From: JBFLXN01 sp040755715 [NCBI: Candidatus Edwardsbacteria bacterium]
GTDB taxonomy: Bacteria > Edwardsbacteria > AC1 > JBFLXN01
Length of the DNA stretch: 17,670 nucleotides
Assembly: GCA_040755715.1 (NCBI GenBank)
Contig: JBFLXN010000046.1
Location: forward strand, 1-17,670
Direction: 5' to 3'
The translations under genes were made by a program, and so were the position numbers. The notes under the pieces are model-generated. The model did no database searches, was not told the origin of the DNA, and was given only the letters and a program-made list of their open reading frames with translations. Below are positions 1 to 6,409 of this stretch, piece after piece; position 1 is the first letter of the stretch; each line of letters begins with the position of its first letter.

Positions 1-104
1 ACCTCCTCTTTAGAGGAAGCCTACCATAATTAATCAAACCTTCGTCAAGAGACCATTACGACCAATTCTATATTTCTAAATGACCAAAAATAACTCAGAA
101 TTTG

Positions 105-134
105 CACCGAAATCGGTGAAGCCCCGTCTTTTTT
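105..134 (+). terminator. Weak possible terminator upstream of rnpB
   Basis: A six-base dyad (caccga at 105-110, tcggtg at 113-118) is followed after about ten bases by a T-rich run at 129-134. The gap between stem and T-run is longer than in a classical intrinsic terminator. It could end a transcript entering from the left edge. No coding region could be recognised in bases 1-136. Confidence 0.2.
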
Positions 135-136
135 AC

Positions 137-165
137 TTGACAAAAATGGGTGATTATGGTATAAT
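137..165 (+). promoter_or_regulatory. Sigma70-type promoter of rnpB
   Basis: A perfect -35 hexamer TTGACA (137-142) is followed by a 17-base spacer and a perfect -10 hexamer TATAAT (160-165). TG at 157-158 forms an extended -10 element. The expected start, about seven bases after the -10 box, falls at 172-173, exactly where the RNase P RNA begins. This is the clearest promoter in the window and fits a strongly and constitutively expressed structural RNA. Confidence 0.9.
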
Positions 166-172
166 GAAAAAT

Positions 173-657
173 AAGCCAAGGCAGAGAGATGATCGCCCCA
201 ATGCTATCTTGGGGAGGAAAGTCCGGGCTTCGGAGGGTAGGATGCCCCGGAAACGGGGGTCTCGTTTCGAAAACGAGGCGAGAACGGAAAGTGCCACAGA
301 AAATACACCGCCCACCGCTCTGTGAAGGAGCGAGGCAAGGGTGAAAAGGCGAGGTAAGAGCTCACCGCCCTGATGGCAACATCAGAGGTGGCGCTTTTGG
401 CGCCATCCCGAATCCTGAGGTAACAAGGGGTTTTGGGACAGGGCAAACCCCATCCGAAGCAAGACCAAATTGTCTCACCTTCTTTTCTAAAGAAAAGAGT
501 GGCCCGCTTAAATCCCGATTCCATCCTGAACGTAGGCTCTGCAGGCTAACACAACGGACAGGTCGGGGGGGTGAGAGGGTAGGTCGCAGAAGAGAAATGG
601 TCATCATCCCCGCCAAAGGCGGGGAAACAGAACCCGGCTTACCATCTGCCTTGGTTT
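173..657 (+). ncRNA. rnpB: RNase P RNA, bacterial type A-like
   Basis: Catalytic RNA of ribonuclease P, which removes 5' leaders from pre-tRNAs. The universal P4 5' strand GAGGAAAGTCCGGGC lies at 214-228 and the matching 3' block ACAGAACCCGGCTTA at 627-641. Helix P1 pairs 176-185 (ccaaggcaga) with 645-654 (tctgccttgg). P2 likely pairs 188-193 with 603-608, and P3 is the hairpin 196-201/209-214. Other conserved blocks are GGTAAGAGCTCACCG near 353-367 and the ATCCGAAGCAAGACCAAAT region near 451-469. At about 485 nt it is longer than the roughly 350-400 nt usual for the family. Part of the excess is a seven-bp hairpin (608-624) between the P2 and P4 3' strands, where the linker is normally short; it could be helix P19 or an inserted palindrome. 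The T-run after P1 (655-661) may serve as terminator. Reading frames crossing this region are shadows. Confidence 0.95.
608..624. repeat. GC-rich palindrome inside rnpB
   Basis: The stem ccccgcc/ggcgggg (608-614 with 618-624) has an AAA loop. Its 15-base core cccgccaaaggcggg (609-623) occurs again on the minus strand at 8583-8597 in a spacer between protein genes. The placement between the 3' strands of P2 and P4 suggests an element-derived extra helix in RNase P RNA. A lineage-specific helix is the alternative. Confidence 0.6.
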
Positions 658-662
658 TTTTA

Positions 663-880
663 ACCGCCAAGGACTAAGTCACCGCCAAGGTATCAATGAT
701 TAGCCTTTCCTACGGAGCCCTTCAGGCAAATAAACTGTTTGTTGGGTTCATTGAGTTTGTTGGGTTCGTTGGGTTTCAGCCAGAGGCTTCAGCCACAGGC
801 TGAGCTGCCGTCTTTGTGGTGGAGACCCGCCTTTAGCGGGAAACCCAATAAACAGGGTGAACCCAACAAACCAAGTCAAC
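663..880. repeat. Repeat-rich spacer between rnpB and the glycosyltransferase
   Basis: This non-coding stretch consists largely of repeats. accgccaagg occurs at 663-672 and 681-690. gtttgttgggttc occurs as a direct repeat at 737-749 and 755-767, and its exact complement gaacccaacaaac lies at 859-871, giving a perfect 13-bp inverted repeat around a core of about 90 bases. The core holds two further hairpins: tcagcc/ggctga (789-803) and cccgc/gcggg (826-840). The whole could fold into one branched structure ending 14 bases before the next gene. It looks like a small non-autonomous palindromic element; its function is unknown. Confidence 0.65.
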
Positions 881-884
881 CCTA

Positions 885-2138
885 ATGTCTGAAATAATTG
901 CCATCAGTACAGAAATTGGCAGAGGTCATCCAAATTATCTGGATAACTTTCTTCAGCAAATAGATGACAAAAGGAAAATATCCTACATCTCTGTCTTTGA
1001 AAAATGCCAAGGTGCATCGTTCTTTGCCTGGAAGACAGTGGCGTCGCTATATATCATTGGTAGCAAAGGTGGTCTTGTTACCAGAATTTATAACTTGATT
1101 CGGTTTTTTTCAAAAGACACTTCTAAGAAGTCTCCGTTTCTTTGCCTTTTGGGAAGAGATTTAAAAAGGACTTTGAGAAATTTTGACGGCATCTGCGTGG
1201 TAGAACACCCTTTGATGGCAAAAGCCCTCTGTGATGTCTGTTCGGTTTTTTATCTTCATGGCGAAATAGCCGCTCCTGCCGAATGTGTTATTAAAGGAGC
1301 CAAAAAAATCTTTGTGCCTCTGGAAGAGACAAAGAAAAAATTAGTCTCCTTTGGCGCTGACCCAAATTCAATAGTCGTTACCGGACTTATGATAGAACCA
1401 CCCTTAGTAGATTCTGCTGAAAAATATTTTGAGGAGAGAACCGCAAGAATTAATTCCAACTGGCCCTTGACCGTTGGTTTTTTCACCTCTGGTGCCTATC
1501 CGAAAGAACACATTTCAAAGATATTAGCAGGCGCAAAATCAGTGATTAAGCACGGAATGAAAGCCATTCTTTTTCTTGGCACAAATCTAAAAGTTTATCA
1601 AAAAGTGAAGGAGGCACTTCTTCCTCCTAGATCTTCCTTTACTAACCTGTCCGTTGAGCCAAGACGCAAAGCTCTCGGTCGTAGACCCTTGGGTGTAGCC
1701 CAGATGGGCGAGACCGACGGTCAGGAAGGGGAGATGGAGGAATTTCCAGGTGAAACCAATTGGGATATCTCCTTGGTCAGAGGCGAAACCCGGCAAGAAG
1801 CAACTTTGAAGGAAATAAAATTTCTTCCCCGTCTTGATGTCTTTGTTGCCGCTTCTCATGAGCGGACTAACTGGGCGGTGGGGCTTGGTTTACCAATGTT
1901 TGTCCTCTTTCCTCATATTGGAACTTATGCCCCTCTAAATTTTGAATTTGCGGAAAAGCAAGGGGTGGTCTTTGCATTAAAAACTTCAAAAGATGCAGAA
2001 AATCTTGGCAGAATTATTAGAGAGTTACGAATAAACGGCACACTCGCAGAAATGACTCGCCGAGGTTTCGGAGGATTCAAGATAGACGGATTTGAAACAG
2101 CTGGTGAAACTTTTAGACAAAAATTGCGTATGCTTTAA
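885..2138 (+). CDS. GT-B-like glycosyltransferase family protein
   Basis: A 417-residue protein that looks like a GT-B-fold glycosyltransferase of the MurG/MGDG-synthase kind. The N-terminus carries GRGHP (residues 12-16), where such enzymes have a glycine-rich acceptor-side loop. The middle has a typical hinge pattern (KKIFVPLEETKKKLVSFG followed by VVTG). The C-terminal half has DVFVAASHERTNWAVGLGLP, resembling the donor-sugar site of this fold, followed by FPHIGTYAPLNFEFAEKQG. Donor and acceptor cannot be named; a lipid or cell-envelope substrate is plausible. Between the halves, about residues 250-310, is a polar, low-similarity stretch encoded partly by a dyad-rich DNA insert (1675-1722). 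No good Shine-Dalgarno precedes the ATG, and repeats run almost up to it. No predicted membrane segment was seen. The family assignment is fairly sure, the specific reaction is not. Confidence 0.65.
   Translation: MSEIIAISTEIGRGHPNYLDNFLQQIDDKRKISYISVFEKCQGASFFAWKTVASLYIIGSKGGLVTRIYNLIRFFSKDTSKKSPFLCLLGRDLKRTLRNFDGICVVEHPLMAKALCDVCSVFYLHGEIAAPAECVIKGAKKIFVPLEETKKKLVSFGADPNSIVVTGLMIEPPLVDSAEKYFEERTARINSNWPLTVGFFTSGAYPKEHISKILAGAKSVIKHGMKAILFLGTNLKVYQKVKEALLPPRSSFTNLSVEPRRKALGRRPLGVAQMGETDGQEGEMEEFPGETNWDISLVRGETRQEATLKEIKFLPRLDVFVAASHERTNWAVGLGLPMFVLFPHIGTYAPLNFEFAEKQGVVFALKTSKDAENLGRIIRELRINGTLAEMTRRGFGGFKIDGFETAGETFRQKLRML
1675..1722. repeat. Dyad-rich in-frame insert within the glycosyltransferase gene
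   Basis: Short symmetrical blocks are packed here: ggtc-gta-gacc (1677-1687), a tggg/ccca stem around 1690-1702, gccc-agat-gggc just after it, and gacc-gac-ggtc (1712-1722). tcggtc (1675-1680) also pairs with gaccga (1712-1717) to close the whole as one imperfect hairpin. It is in frame and encodes arginine- and glycine-rich sequence (ALGRRPLGVAQMGETDG) unlike the rest of the enzyme. It looks like a palindromic element tolerated in a surface loop. Confidence 0.5.
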
Positions 2139-2149
2139 TAAACAAGAGC

Positions 2150-2398
2150 CAATAGCCAATAGGCAAAAGGAAGAGATTCATCCCCTGACAAGCCAAATTC
2201 CAAGACCAGCAATCTCAGTTTCAGCGAACATACAAAGGAAGGATGGGGTCTGAAGGAGATAATGTTACAAAAAACTCAAGAGACAAGCAAAATGCTCAAG
2301 GCATTGATAAACAGCTTGAAGCAGAAGAAGCCAACAGAGAGGAACCAAGAACCAATGAATAAACCAAGAGCTACTGGGCTATTCCCTATTGGCTATTG
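2150..2398. repeat. Inverted repeat spanning the tolC-like gene start
   Basis: caatagccaatagg (2150-2163) and its exact complement cctattggctattg (2385-2398) form a perfect 14-bp inverted repeat. The left arm is in the spacer after the glycosyltransferase; the right arm lies in the codons of the TolC-like signal peptide. Related CCAATA/TATTGG words recur around 2400-2412 and in the spacer at 5443-5502. It appears to be part of a dispersed spacer repeat family. Confidence 0.6.
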
Positions 2399-3677
2399 CC
2401 TATTGTTCATTGTTCTCTTCCCAGAATTTACATTGGCTACACAAGATTCCATCCCGCCTCATCCTCTCACCGTGGGTGAATGCGTGGAGATAGCCTTAGA
2501 GAACAATCCTTCGCTCCTCAAGGCAAAAAGCAGTCTTGCTATAGCCAGTGCTGGGGTCCAGTCTGCCTCAGCCCGAGTTCTACCACAAATAGGTGCATCC
2601 AGTGGTTACACCAAATCAGAACAAAGCCTATCCTCTGCTCTTAATACCATGCAAGAGAATTATCAGACTACTTTTTCCGCCACCCAAACAATCTTTGACC
2701 TCGGACAGTTTTCTCGCCTCTCCGCGGCAAAATCAAATAAGAAAGCCTCTGAAGAAAATTTTGTAAATGCTAAATCGCTTTTGGTTTTCAATGTCAAGCA
2801 AGCATTTTATTCTTTAGTCAAGGCAAAAAAATTAGTGGAAGTGGCGGAGGGCACCTTGAGACAAAGCGAAGAACAGAAAAAAAGGGTAAAGAAGATGCAA
2901 GAGTTAGGAGCCGCCAGTCTTGCCGACCTTCTAAAAGTAGAAGTGAGACTTTCGGAAAACAAACTCAATCTCCTCAAGGCAAAGAATGCATTGAAAAATG
3001 CCAGACTTGCTCTGGCTATCGTGATGGGAGTTGACCCACAAGAAAATTTAGAAATCATAGACGAACTCCCCTCAGCCGATATGGATACTATCCCATCAGT
3101 GGAAAATTTAATTGCCTTGGCTTTGAAAGAACATCCAGAAATCAAAGAAACCCAAGCAAATTTGAGGGGGGCAAAATCTTCGGTCTATACTGCGTTTTCT
3201 CAGAAATTCCCCACACTTTCTGCCAGCGCCAGTTATGGCTATAGTTCTAAGGAGTGGCCTAAAAACAACGAAATGTGGAAGGCACACGACAGCTGGAGTG
3301 TAGGACTTAACCTCAATTTCCATCTCTTTGACGGCCTTTTGACTGAAGCTAATATTAGAGAAGCAAAAGCCAGAAAGAGAATAGCCGAAAATACTTATCA
3401 AGAAACAAGACTGACAATAATCTCTGAAGTGAAGAAAGCCTATTTAGAATTGTTACAAAGTAAAGAGAAGATTAACCTGACTAAAGAAACGATAAAACAG
3501 GCTGAGGAAGATTATCGTTTGACTCAGGAGCGCTATCGTTTGGGTTCAGCTTCTTTACTTGAGCTCTTGACCAGCCAGGTCTCTCTGACGCAAGCCAGAC
3601 AGGGGGAGATAGAAGCTTTATGCGATTATCAAATTGCCAAAGCGCAGCTGGAGAGGGCAGTGGGGCTTTTAAAGTGA
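2355..3677 (+). CDS. TolC-family outer-membrane efflux protein
   Basis: Outer-membrane channel of a tripartite efflux or type I secretion system. The mature part begins with PLTVGECVEIALENNPSLLKAKSSL, the classic start of the outer-membrane efflux protein repeat. A second repeat starts near VENLIALALKEHPEIKETQANL, and long alpha-helical, Ala/Lys/Glu-rich stretches fit the TolC barrel-tunnel architecture. From this ATG the product has 440 residues, usual for the family, with a signal peptide (hydrophobic GYCLLFIVLF, likely cleavage near residue 28-29). An in-frame ATG at 2262 would add 31 polar residues; it has AAGGAG (2253-2258), but only three bases away, so I prefer 2355 on the signal-peptide evidence. 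The signal-peptide codons overlap a spacer-type repeat. The adaptor gene follows after an inserted S23-type gene, then ATPase and permease: a MacAB-TolC-like set. Confidence 0.88.
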   Translation: MNKPRATGLFPIGYCLLFIVLFPEFTLATQDSIPPHPLTVGECVEIALENNPSLLKAKSSLAIASAGVQSASARVLPQIGASSGYTKSEQSLSSALNTMQENYQTTFSATQTIFDLGQFSRLSAAKSNKKASEENFVNAKSLLVFNVKQAFYSLVKAKKLVEVAEGTLRQSEEQKKRVKKMQELGAASLADLLKVEVRLSENKLNLLKAKNALKNARLALAIVMGVDPQENLEIIDELPSADMDTIPSVENLIALALKEHPEIKETQANLRGAKSSVYTAFSQKFPTLSASASYGYSSKEWPKNNEMWKAHDSWSVGLNLNFHLFDGLLTEANIREAKARKRIAENTYQETRLTIISEVKKAYLELLQSKEKINLTKETIKQAEEDYRLTQERYRLGSASLLELLTSQVSLTQARQGEIEALCDYQIAKAQLERAVGLLK

Positions 3678-3683
3678 CAAACT

Positions 3684-4096
3684 CGGCTGATACGGGGATA
3701 TGCTGATATGTATAAAAGGTTTGAGGACCTCAAAGTTTGGCAGGAGGCAAGAAAGTTTCGCCAGGGAATATACAACCTGGTGAAAAAATTTCCCAAGAAA
3801 GAACTTTATGGATTAACTGCACAAATTTCTCATTCGGCAAGTTCAATTACGGCAAATATAGCAGAAGGATATGGTCGTTATCACTGGCAGGAGAATATTC
3901 AATTTTGTCGCATATCAAGGGGCTCTATAAATGAAACACTTGACCACTTGTATACAGCATTAGATTGTGGATATATAACCGAGGAGGAGTTTAGTGAACA
4001 TTATCAAAAAGGAAGACAGTTGGAACAGTTACTTAATGGTTATATCCGTTATCTGGAGAAACGCAAAAATGTTTAGTTATGTATTCCCGTATCAAC
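3684..4096 (+). mobile_element. Stem-loop element carrying an S23-type (IVS) gene, copy A
   Basis: tgatacggggatat (3688-3701) pairs with gtattcccgtatca (4081-4094). As RNA this is an uninterrupted 14-bp stem including two G-U pairs. It encloses one ORF (3708-4076) almost exactly. Reiterated ctgata words flank both sides (gctgata at 3686 and 3702; atcag words at 4100-4111). This is the architecture of 23S rRNA intervening sequences, here in the spacer between a tolC-like and an hlyD-like gene. Mobility is inferred, not shown; no target-site duplication was identified. Confidence 0.55.
3708..4076 (+). CDS. Four-helix-bundle protein (23S rRNA IVS/S23 family)
   Basis: A 122-residue protein with the hallmarks of the four-helix-bundle family first known from ORFs in 23S rRNA intervening sequences: FEDLKVWQEA at residues 5-14, FPKKELYGLTAQI, SASSITANIAEGYGR and GSINETLDHL. 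Crystal structures of relatives show pentameric four-helix bundles; the biochemical role is unknown, with nucleic-acid binding suspected. The ATG lies inside the left repeat arm and has no Shine-Dalgarno, so translation may be coupled to the tolC-like gene whose stop is 30 bases upstream. The gene separates two subunits of one efflux operon, which suggests later insertion. It shares only the family motifs with the second copy at 15667-16011, so the two did not arise by recent local duplication. Confidence 0.9.
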   Translation: MYKRFEDLKVWQEARKFRQGIYNLVKKFPKKELYGLTAQISHSASSITANIAEGYGRYHWQENIQFCRISRGSINETLDHLYTALDCGYITEEEFSEHYQKGRQLEQLLNGYIRYLEKRKNV

Positions 4097-4150
4097 ATAT
4101 CAGTTATCAGTATATCATCGTTTCATATTTCTTAAATAGGAGATATATTT

Positions 4151-5392
4151 ATGAAACACAAAAAGACATTTATTATTTCAGGTATAGTCATTATCATCTT
4201 ATTTTTCGTCATTCTCAATCTCACTCGGGGGGAAAAGCGAATTAGGGTCCAGATTGCTGAGGTCAAAAAGGGAGAAATTATTTCCACAGTTAGTGGTCCT
4301 GGCACTGTCAAAGCGGTAACCGAAGTGAAAATCGGTGCCTATGTGATGGGAAGAATTACTCATCTTCCAGTTAAAGAGGGCGAGAAGGTCAAAAAAGGAG
4401 ATATTTTAGTTCAGATTGACCCTGCGGCCTACTCGGCACTGGTAAAACAAGATAGAGCCGCTTTGGAACTGGCCAAAGCAAATTTAGCCCAATCAGAGCT
4501 GCTTTTCAAACGCAAAAAGACACTCTTTGAGGCTGGACTTATTTCTCAAGAGGAATTTGAAACTCTCCAGACACAATATAATGTTGACAAAGCCCGCCTG
4601 TTGCAGAGTGAGGCCAGTTTGGAACAGGCTCAAGACCAACTGTCAAAGACAATGATTCGTTCACCTATAGACGGAACAGTTACTCAATTGAATGTAGAAT
4701 TAGGTGAGGTAGTCGTTACCGGGACAATGAACAATCCGGGGTCGGTGATTATGACCGTGGCTGATTTTTCTAAAATGGAAGTGGAAGCACAAATAGACGA
4801 AAGCGAAGTAAAAGATGTATACCCTGAACAAAAAGCAGAAATCACGGTGGACGCCTTGCCTGATACTATCTTGCATGGTGAAGTTACCGAAGTGGGCAAT
4901 GCGGCTATTACACAATCCCAGAGTGCTAGTCAAGAACAAGCCACAAGTTTTAATGTCAAAGTCTTGTTCAAAGAAAAACCGTCATCTCTGAGATCAGGAA
5001 TGTCAGCTACGGTGAAGATTATTACTGCAGAAAAGAAGGACATCTTATATGCACCGATACAATCAGTGGTGATGCGGGCCGTAGAAAAGGAATTGAAAGA
5101 AGCAGAGAAAAAGCCAAAACGCCAAAAGTCTTTCCGTGGCAATCCCGAAAGCTTTCGGGATGAAGAAAAGAAAAAGGAGAAAGAACAGACGGTGGTGTAT
5201 ATACTTGATAAAGGCACTGCTAGGCTCAGGCCAGTAAAAACAGGTGTCTCTGATGAGGAAAAAATGGAAATCTTGAATGGACTTAAAGAAGGTGAGCAAG
5301 TGATAAAAGGACCATTTCGTATCCTGAAGACACTAAAAGAAGGCACAAAGGTAAAGAGTGAAAAAGGAGAGAAAGTCGGCAAGAGGGAATAA
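4151..5392 (+). CDS. Periplasmic adaptor (HlyD/MacA-type membrane fusion protein)
   Basis: Links the inner-membrane ABC transporter to the TolC-like channel. Residues 6-24 form an N-terminal membrane anchor (FIISGIVIIILFFVILNLT). A lipoyl half-motif follows at about 58-90 (GRITHLPVKEGEKVKKGDILVQID). A coiled-coil hairpin runs about 92-170, including QLSKTMIRSPIDGTV, where the second lipoyl half starts. Then come a beta-barrel region (MEVEAQIDESEVKDVYPEQKA) and a membrane-proximal domain ending in GLKEGEQVI. The 413-residue length is normal but includes a highly charged Lys/Glu linker (about residues 315-350), into which a perfect 20-bp palindrome is inserted in frame. A good Shine-Dalgarno AGGAG (4138-4142) lies eight bases before the ATG. 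The downstream MacB-like ATPase and permease favour MacA over an RND adaptor. Confidence 0.9.
   Translation: MKHKKTFIISGIVIIILFFVILNLTRGEKRIRVQIAEVKKGEIISTVSGPGTVKAVTEVKIGAYVMGRITHLPVKEGEKVKKGDILVQIDPAAYSALVKQDRAALELAKANLAQSELLFKRKKTLFEAGLISQEEFETLQTQYNVDKARLLQSEASLEQAQDQLSKTMIRSPIDGTVTQLNVELGEVVVTGTMNNPGSVIMTVADFSKMEVEAQIDESEVKDVYPEQKAEITVDALPDTILHGEVTEVGNAAITQSQSASQEQATSFNVKVLFKEKPSSLRSGMSATVKIITAEKKDILYAPIQSVVMRAVEKELKEAEKKPKRQKSFRGNPESFRDEEKKKEKEQTVVYILDKGTARLRPVKTGVSDEEKMEILNGLKEGEQVIKGPFRILKTLKEGTKVKSEKGEKVGKRE
5142..5161. repeat. Perfect 20-bp palindrome within the adaptor gene
   Basis: ATCCCGAAAGCTTTCGGGAT is fully self-complementary and in frame, encoding about NPESFRD at residues 331-337 in the charged linker of the adaptor. 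Ten perfectly paired bases per arm are unlikely by chance in coding DNA. It resembles the short palindromes dispersed elsewhere in the window. Confidence 0.8.
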
Positions 5393-5442
5393 ATGGGGAA
5401 CTACCAAATTTCAAATCCCAATTACCAAATAAATCCCAATCC

Positions 5443-5502
5443 CCAATAACCAATTGACTAAATAGACTGCAATCGCCAATAATCAAAATGCTTGGTTATT
5501 GG
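5443..5502. repeat. 11-bp inverted repeat in the adaptor-ATPase spacer
   Basis: ccaataaccaa (5443-5453) is exactly complementary to ttggttattgg (5492-5502). The spacer from 5393 to 5531 is otherwise low-complexity caaat/cccaat sequence. It may be a degenerate dispersed repeat, or a structure in the mRNA between the adaptor and ATPase genes. Confidence 0.5.
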
Positions 5503-5531
5503 ACTTTGGTCATTGGAGCTTGTTTTTTGTT

Positions 5532-6212
5532 ATGCTTATTCAAATTCATCAACTTAAAAAAATATATCAAATGGATGGAGAAAAAGTTATCGCCTTAGCT
5601 GGAGTTTCTCTATCTATTGAAAGTAGTGAATACTTAGCGATAATGGGTCCTTCGGGCTCAGGTAAGTCCACCTTACTGCATATCTTGGGCTGTCTGGATA
5701 CACCGACCCAAGGACAATACTTCTTTGAAGGAGAAGAAATCAGTAAATTTGATGATGAGGCGCTGGCGGGAATTCGCAACAAAAAGATTGGTTTCGTCTT
5801 CCAGACTTTCAATCTTTTACCACGGGCGAGTTCCCTTCACAATGTGGAACTTCCACTAATTTATAGTGGAATCAATGTTTCAGAAAGAAAAAAAAGGGCA
5901 ACAGCCGCTCTGGAATCTGTCGGTTTGAAAGATAGAGCTCAACATAAACCGAACGAACTTTCCGGTGGAGAACGACAGAGGGTAACAATTGCCCGGGCCT
6001 TGGTCAACCATCCTTCACTACTCTTAGCCGATGAGCCGACTGGCAATTTAGATTCAAAGACCGGCGCGGAGATTATGACAGTTTTTGATGATTTGCATAG
6101 GGAGGGAAATAGTATTGTTCTGGTAACTCACGACCAAATGGTAGCCCAACATGCTGAAAGGATTGTGAAACTCTTAGATGGGCAGGTAGTAGGAGACGAA
6201 AGAATGAGATAA
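5532..6212 (+). CDS. ABC transporter ATPase (MacB/LolD type)
   Basis: Nucleotide-binding subunit energising the efflux system from the cytoplasm. All motifs are intact: Walker [10 protein letters not shown] (residues 39-47), Q-loop in [11 protein letters not shown], signature LSGGERQRV, Walker B LLLADEP, D-loop in GNLDSKT and the switch histidine in LVTHD. At 226 residues it is a stand-alone ATPase of the MacB/LolD/FtsE group. The frame extends upstream to a TTG at 5499, but those residues come from spacer-repeat sequence, and the ATG at 5532 begins with the expected [13 protein letters not shown]. The nearest purine-rich box is GGAG at 5515-5518, rather far from the start. The gene pairs with the permease at 6410; in classical MacB the two are fused, here they are separate. 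Confidence 0.93.
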   Translation: MLIQIHQLKKIYQMDGEKVIALAGVSLSIESSEYLAIMGPSGSGKSTLLHILGCLDTPTQGQYFFEGEEISKFDDEALAGIRNKKIGFVFQTFNLLPRASSLHNVELPLIYSGINVSERKKRATAALESVGLKDRAQHKPNELSGGERQRVTIARALVNHPSLLLADEPTGNLDSKTGAEIMTVFDDLHREGNSIVLVTHDQMVAQHAERIVKLLDGQVVGDERMR

Positions 6213-6224
6213 AAGTAGGCTAAT

Positions 6225-6409
6225 ATCAAAAATTAAAAATCAAATATCAAATACACAAACCCAAAATGTAAAATTTATTTCTTTCCTTTTATGATAGCGT
6301 CCCAATTTATTAAGGACGATTCCGCTAAATTGGAGAATACTCCAGCTCTTCTTCGCCACGAATTGGTTTTTGTGTTTTTGATTTTTTATATTTTATTTTT
6401 AATTTAGCT
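6225..6409. repeat. AT-rich imperfect inverted repeat between ATPase and permease genes
   Basis: The spacer 6213-6409 begins and ends with complementary AT-rich arms: attaaaaatcaaatat (6232-6247) matches the complement of 6388-6403 with one mismatch, and an acacaaa word follows in both arms. The core holds two small dyads, ccaattt/aaattgg (6302-6308 with 6327-6333) and tggag/ctcca (6331-6344). The right arm abuts the permease ATG, which has no Shine-Dalgarno. Similar aaatatcaaa words occur at 7663-7672 and 8616-8632. It looks like a small non-coding dispersed element. Confidence 0.55.

Noticed and set aside
80-325. Plus-strand frame over the promoter and rnpB 5' part
   Set aside because: It overlaps a confidently identified structural RNA and its promoter, and the peptide resembles nothing.
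204-670. Minus-strand frames over rnpB
   Set aside because: They are antisense shadows of the RNase P RNA.
3994-4245. Plus-strand frame across the S23-type and adaptor gene boundary
   Set aside because: It overlaps both well-supported genes in another frame and has no recognisable domain.
5499-5531. TTG-initiated extension of the ABC ATPase
   Set aside because: The extra residues come from spacer-repeat sequence and precede the conserved start of the ATPase domain.
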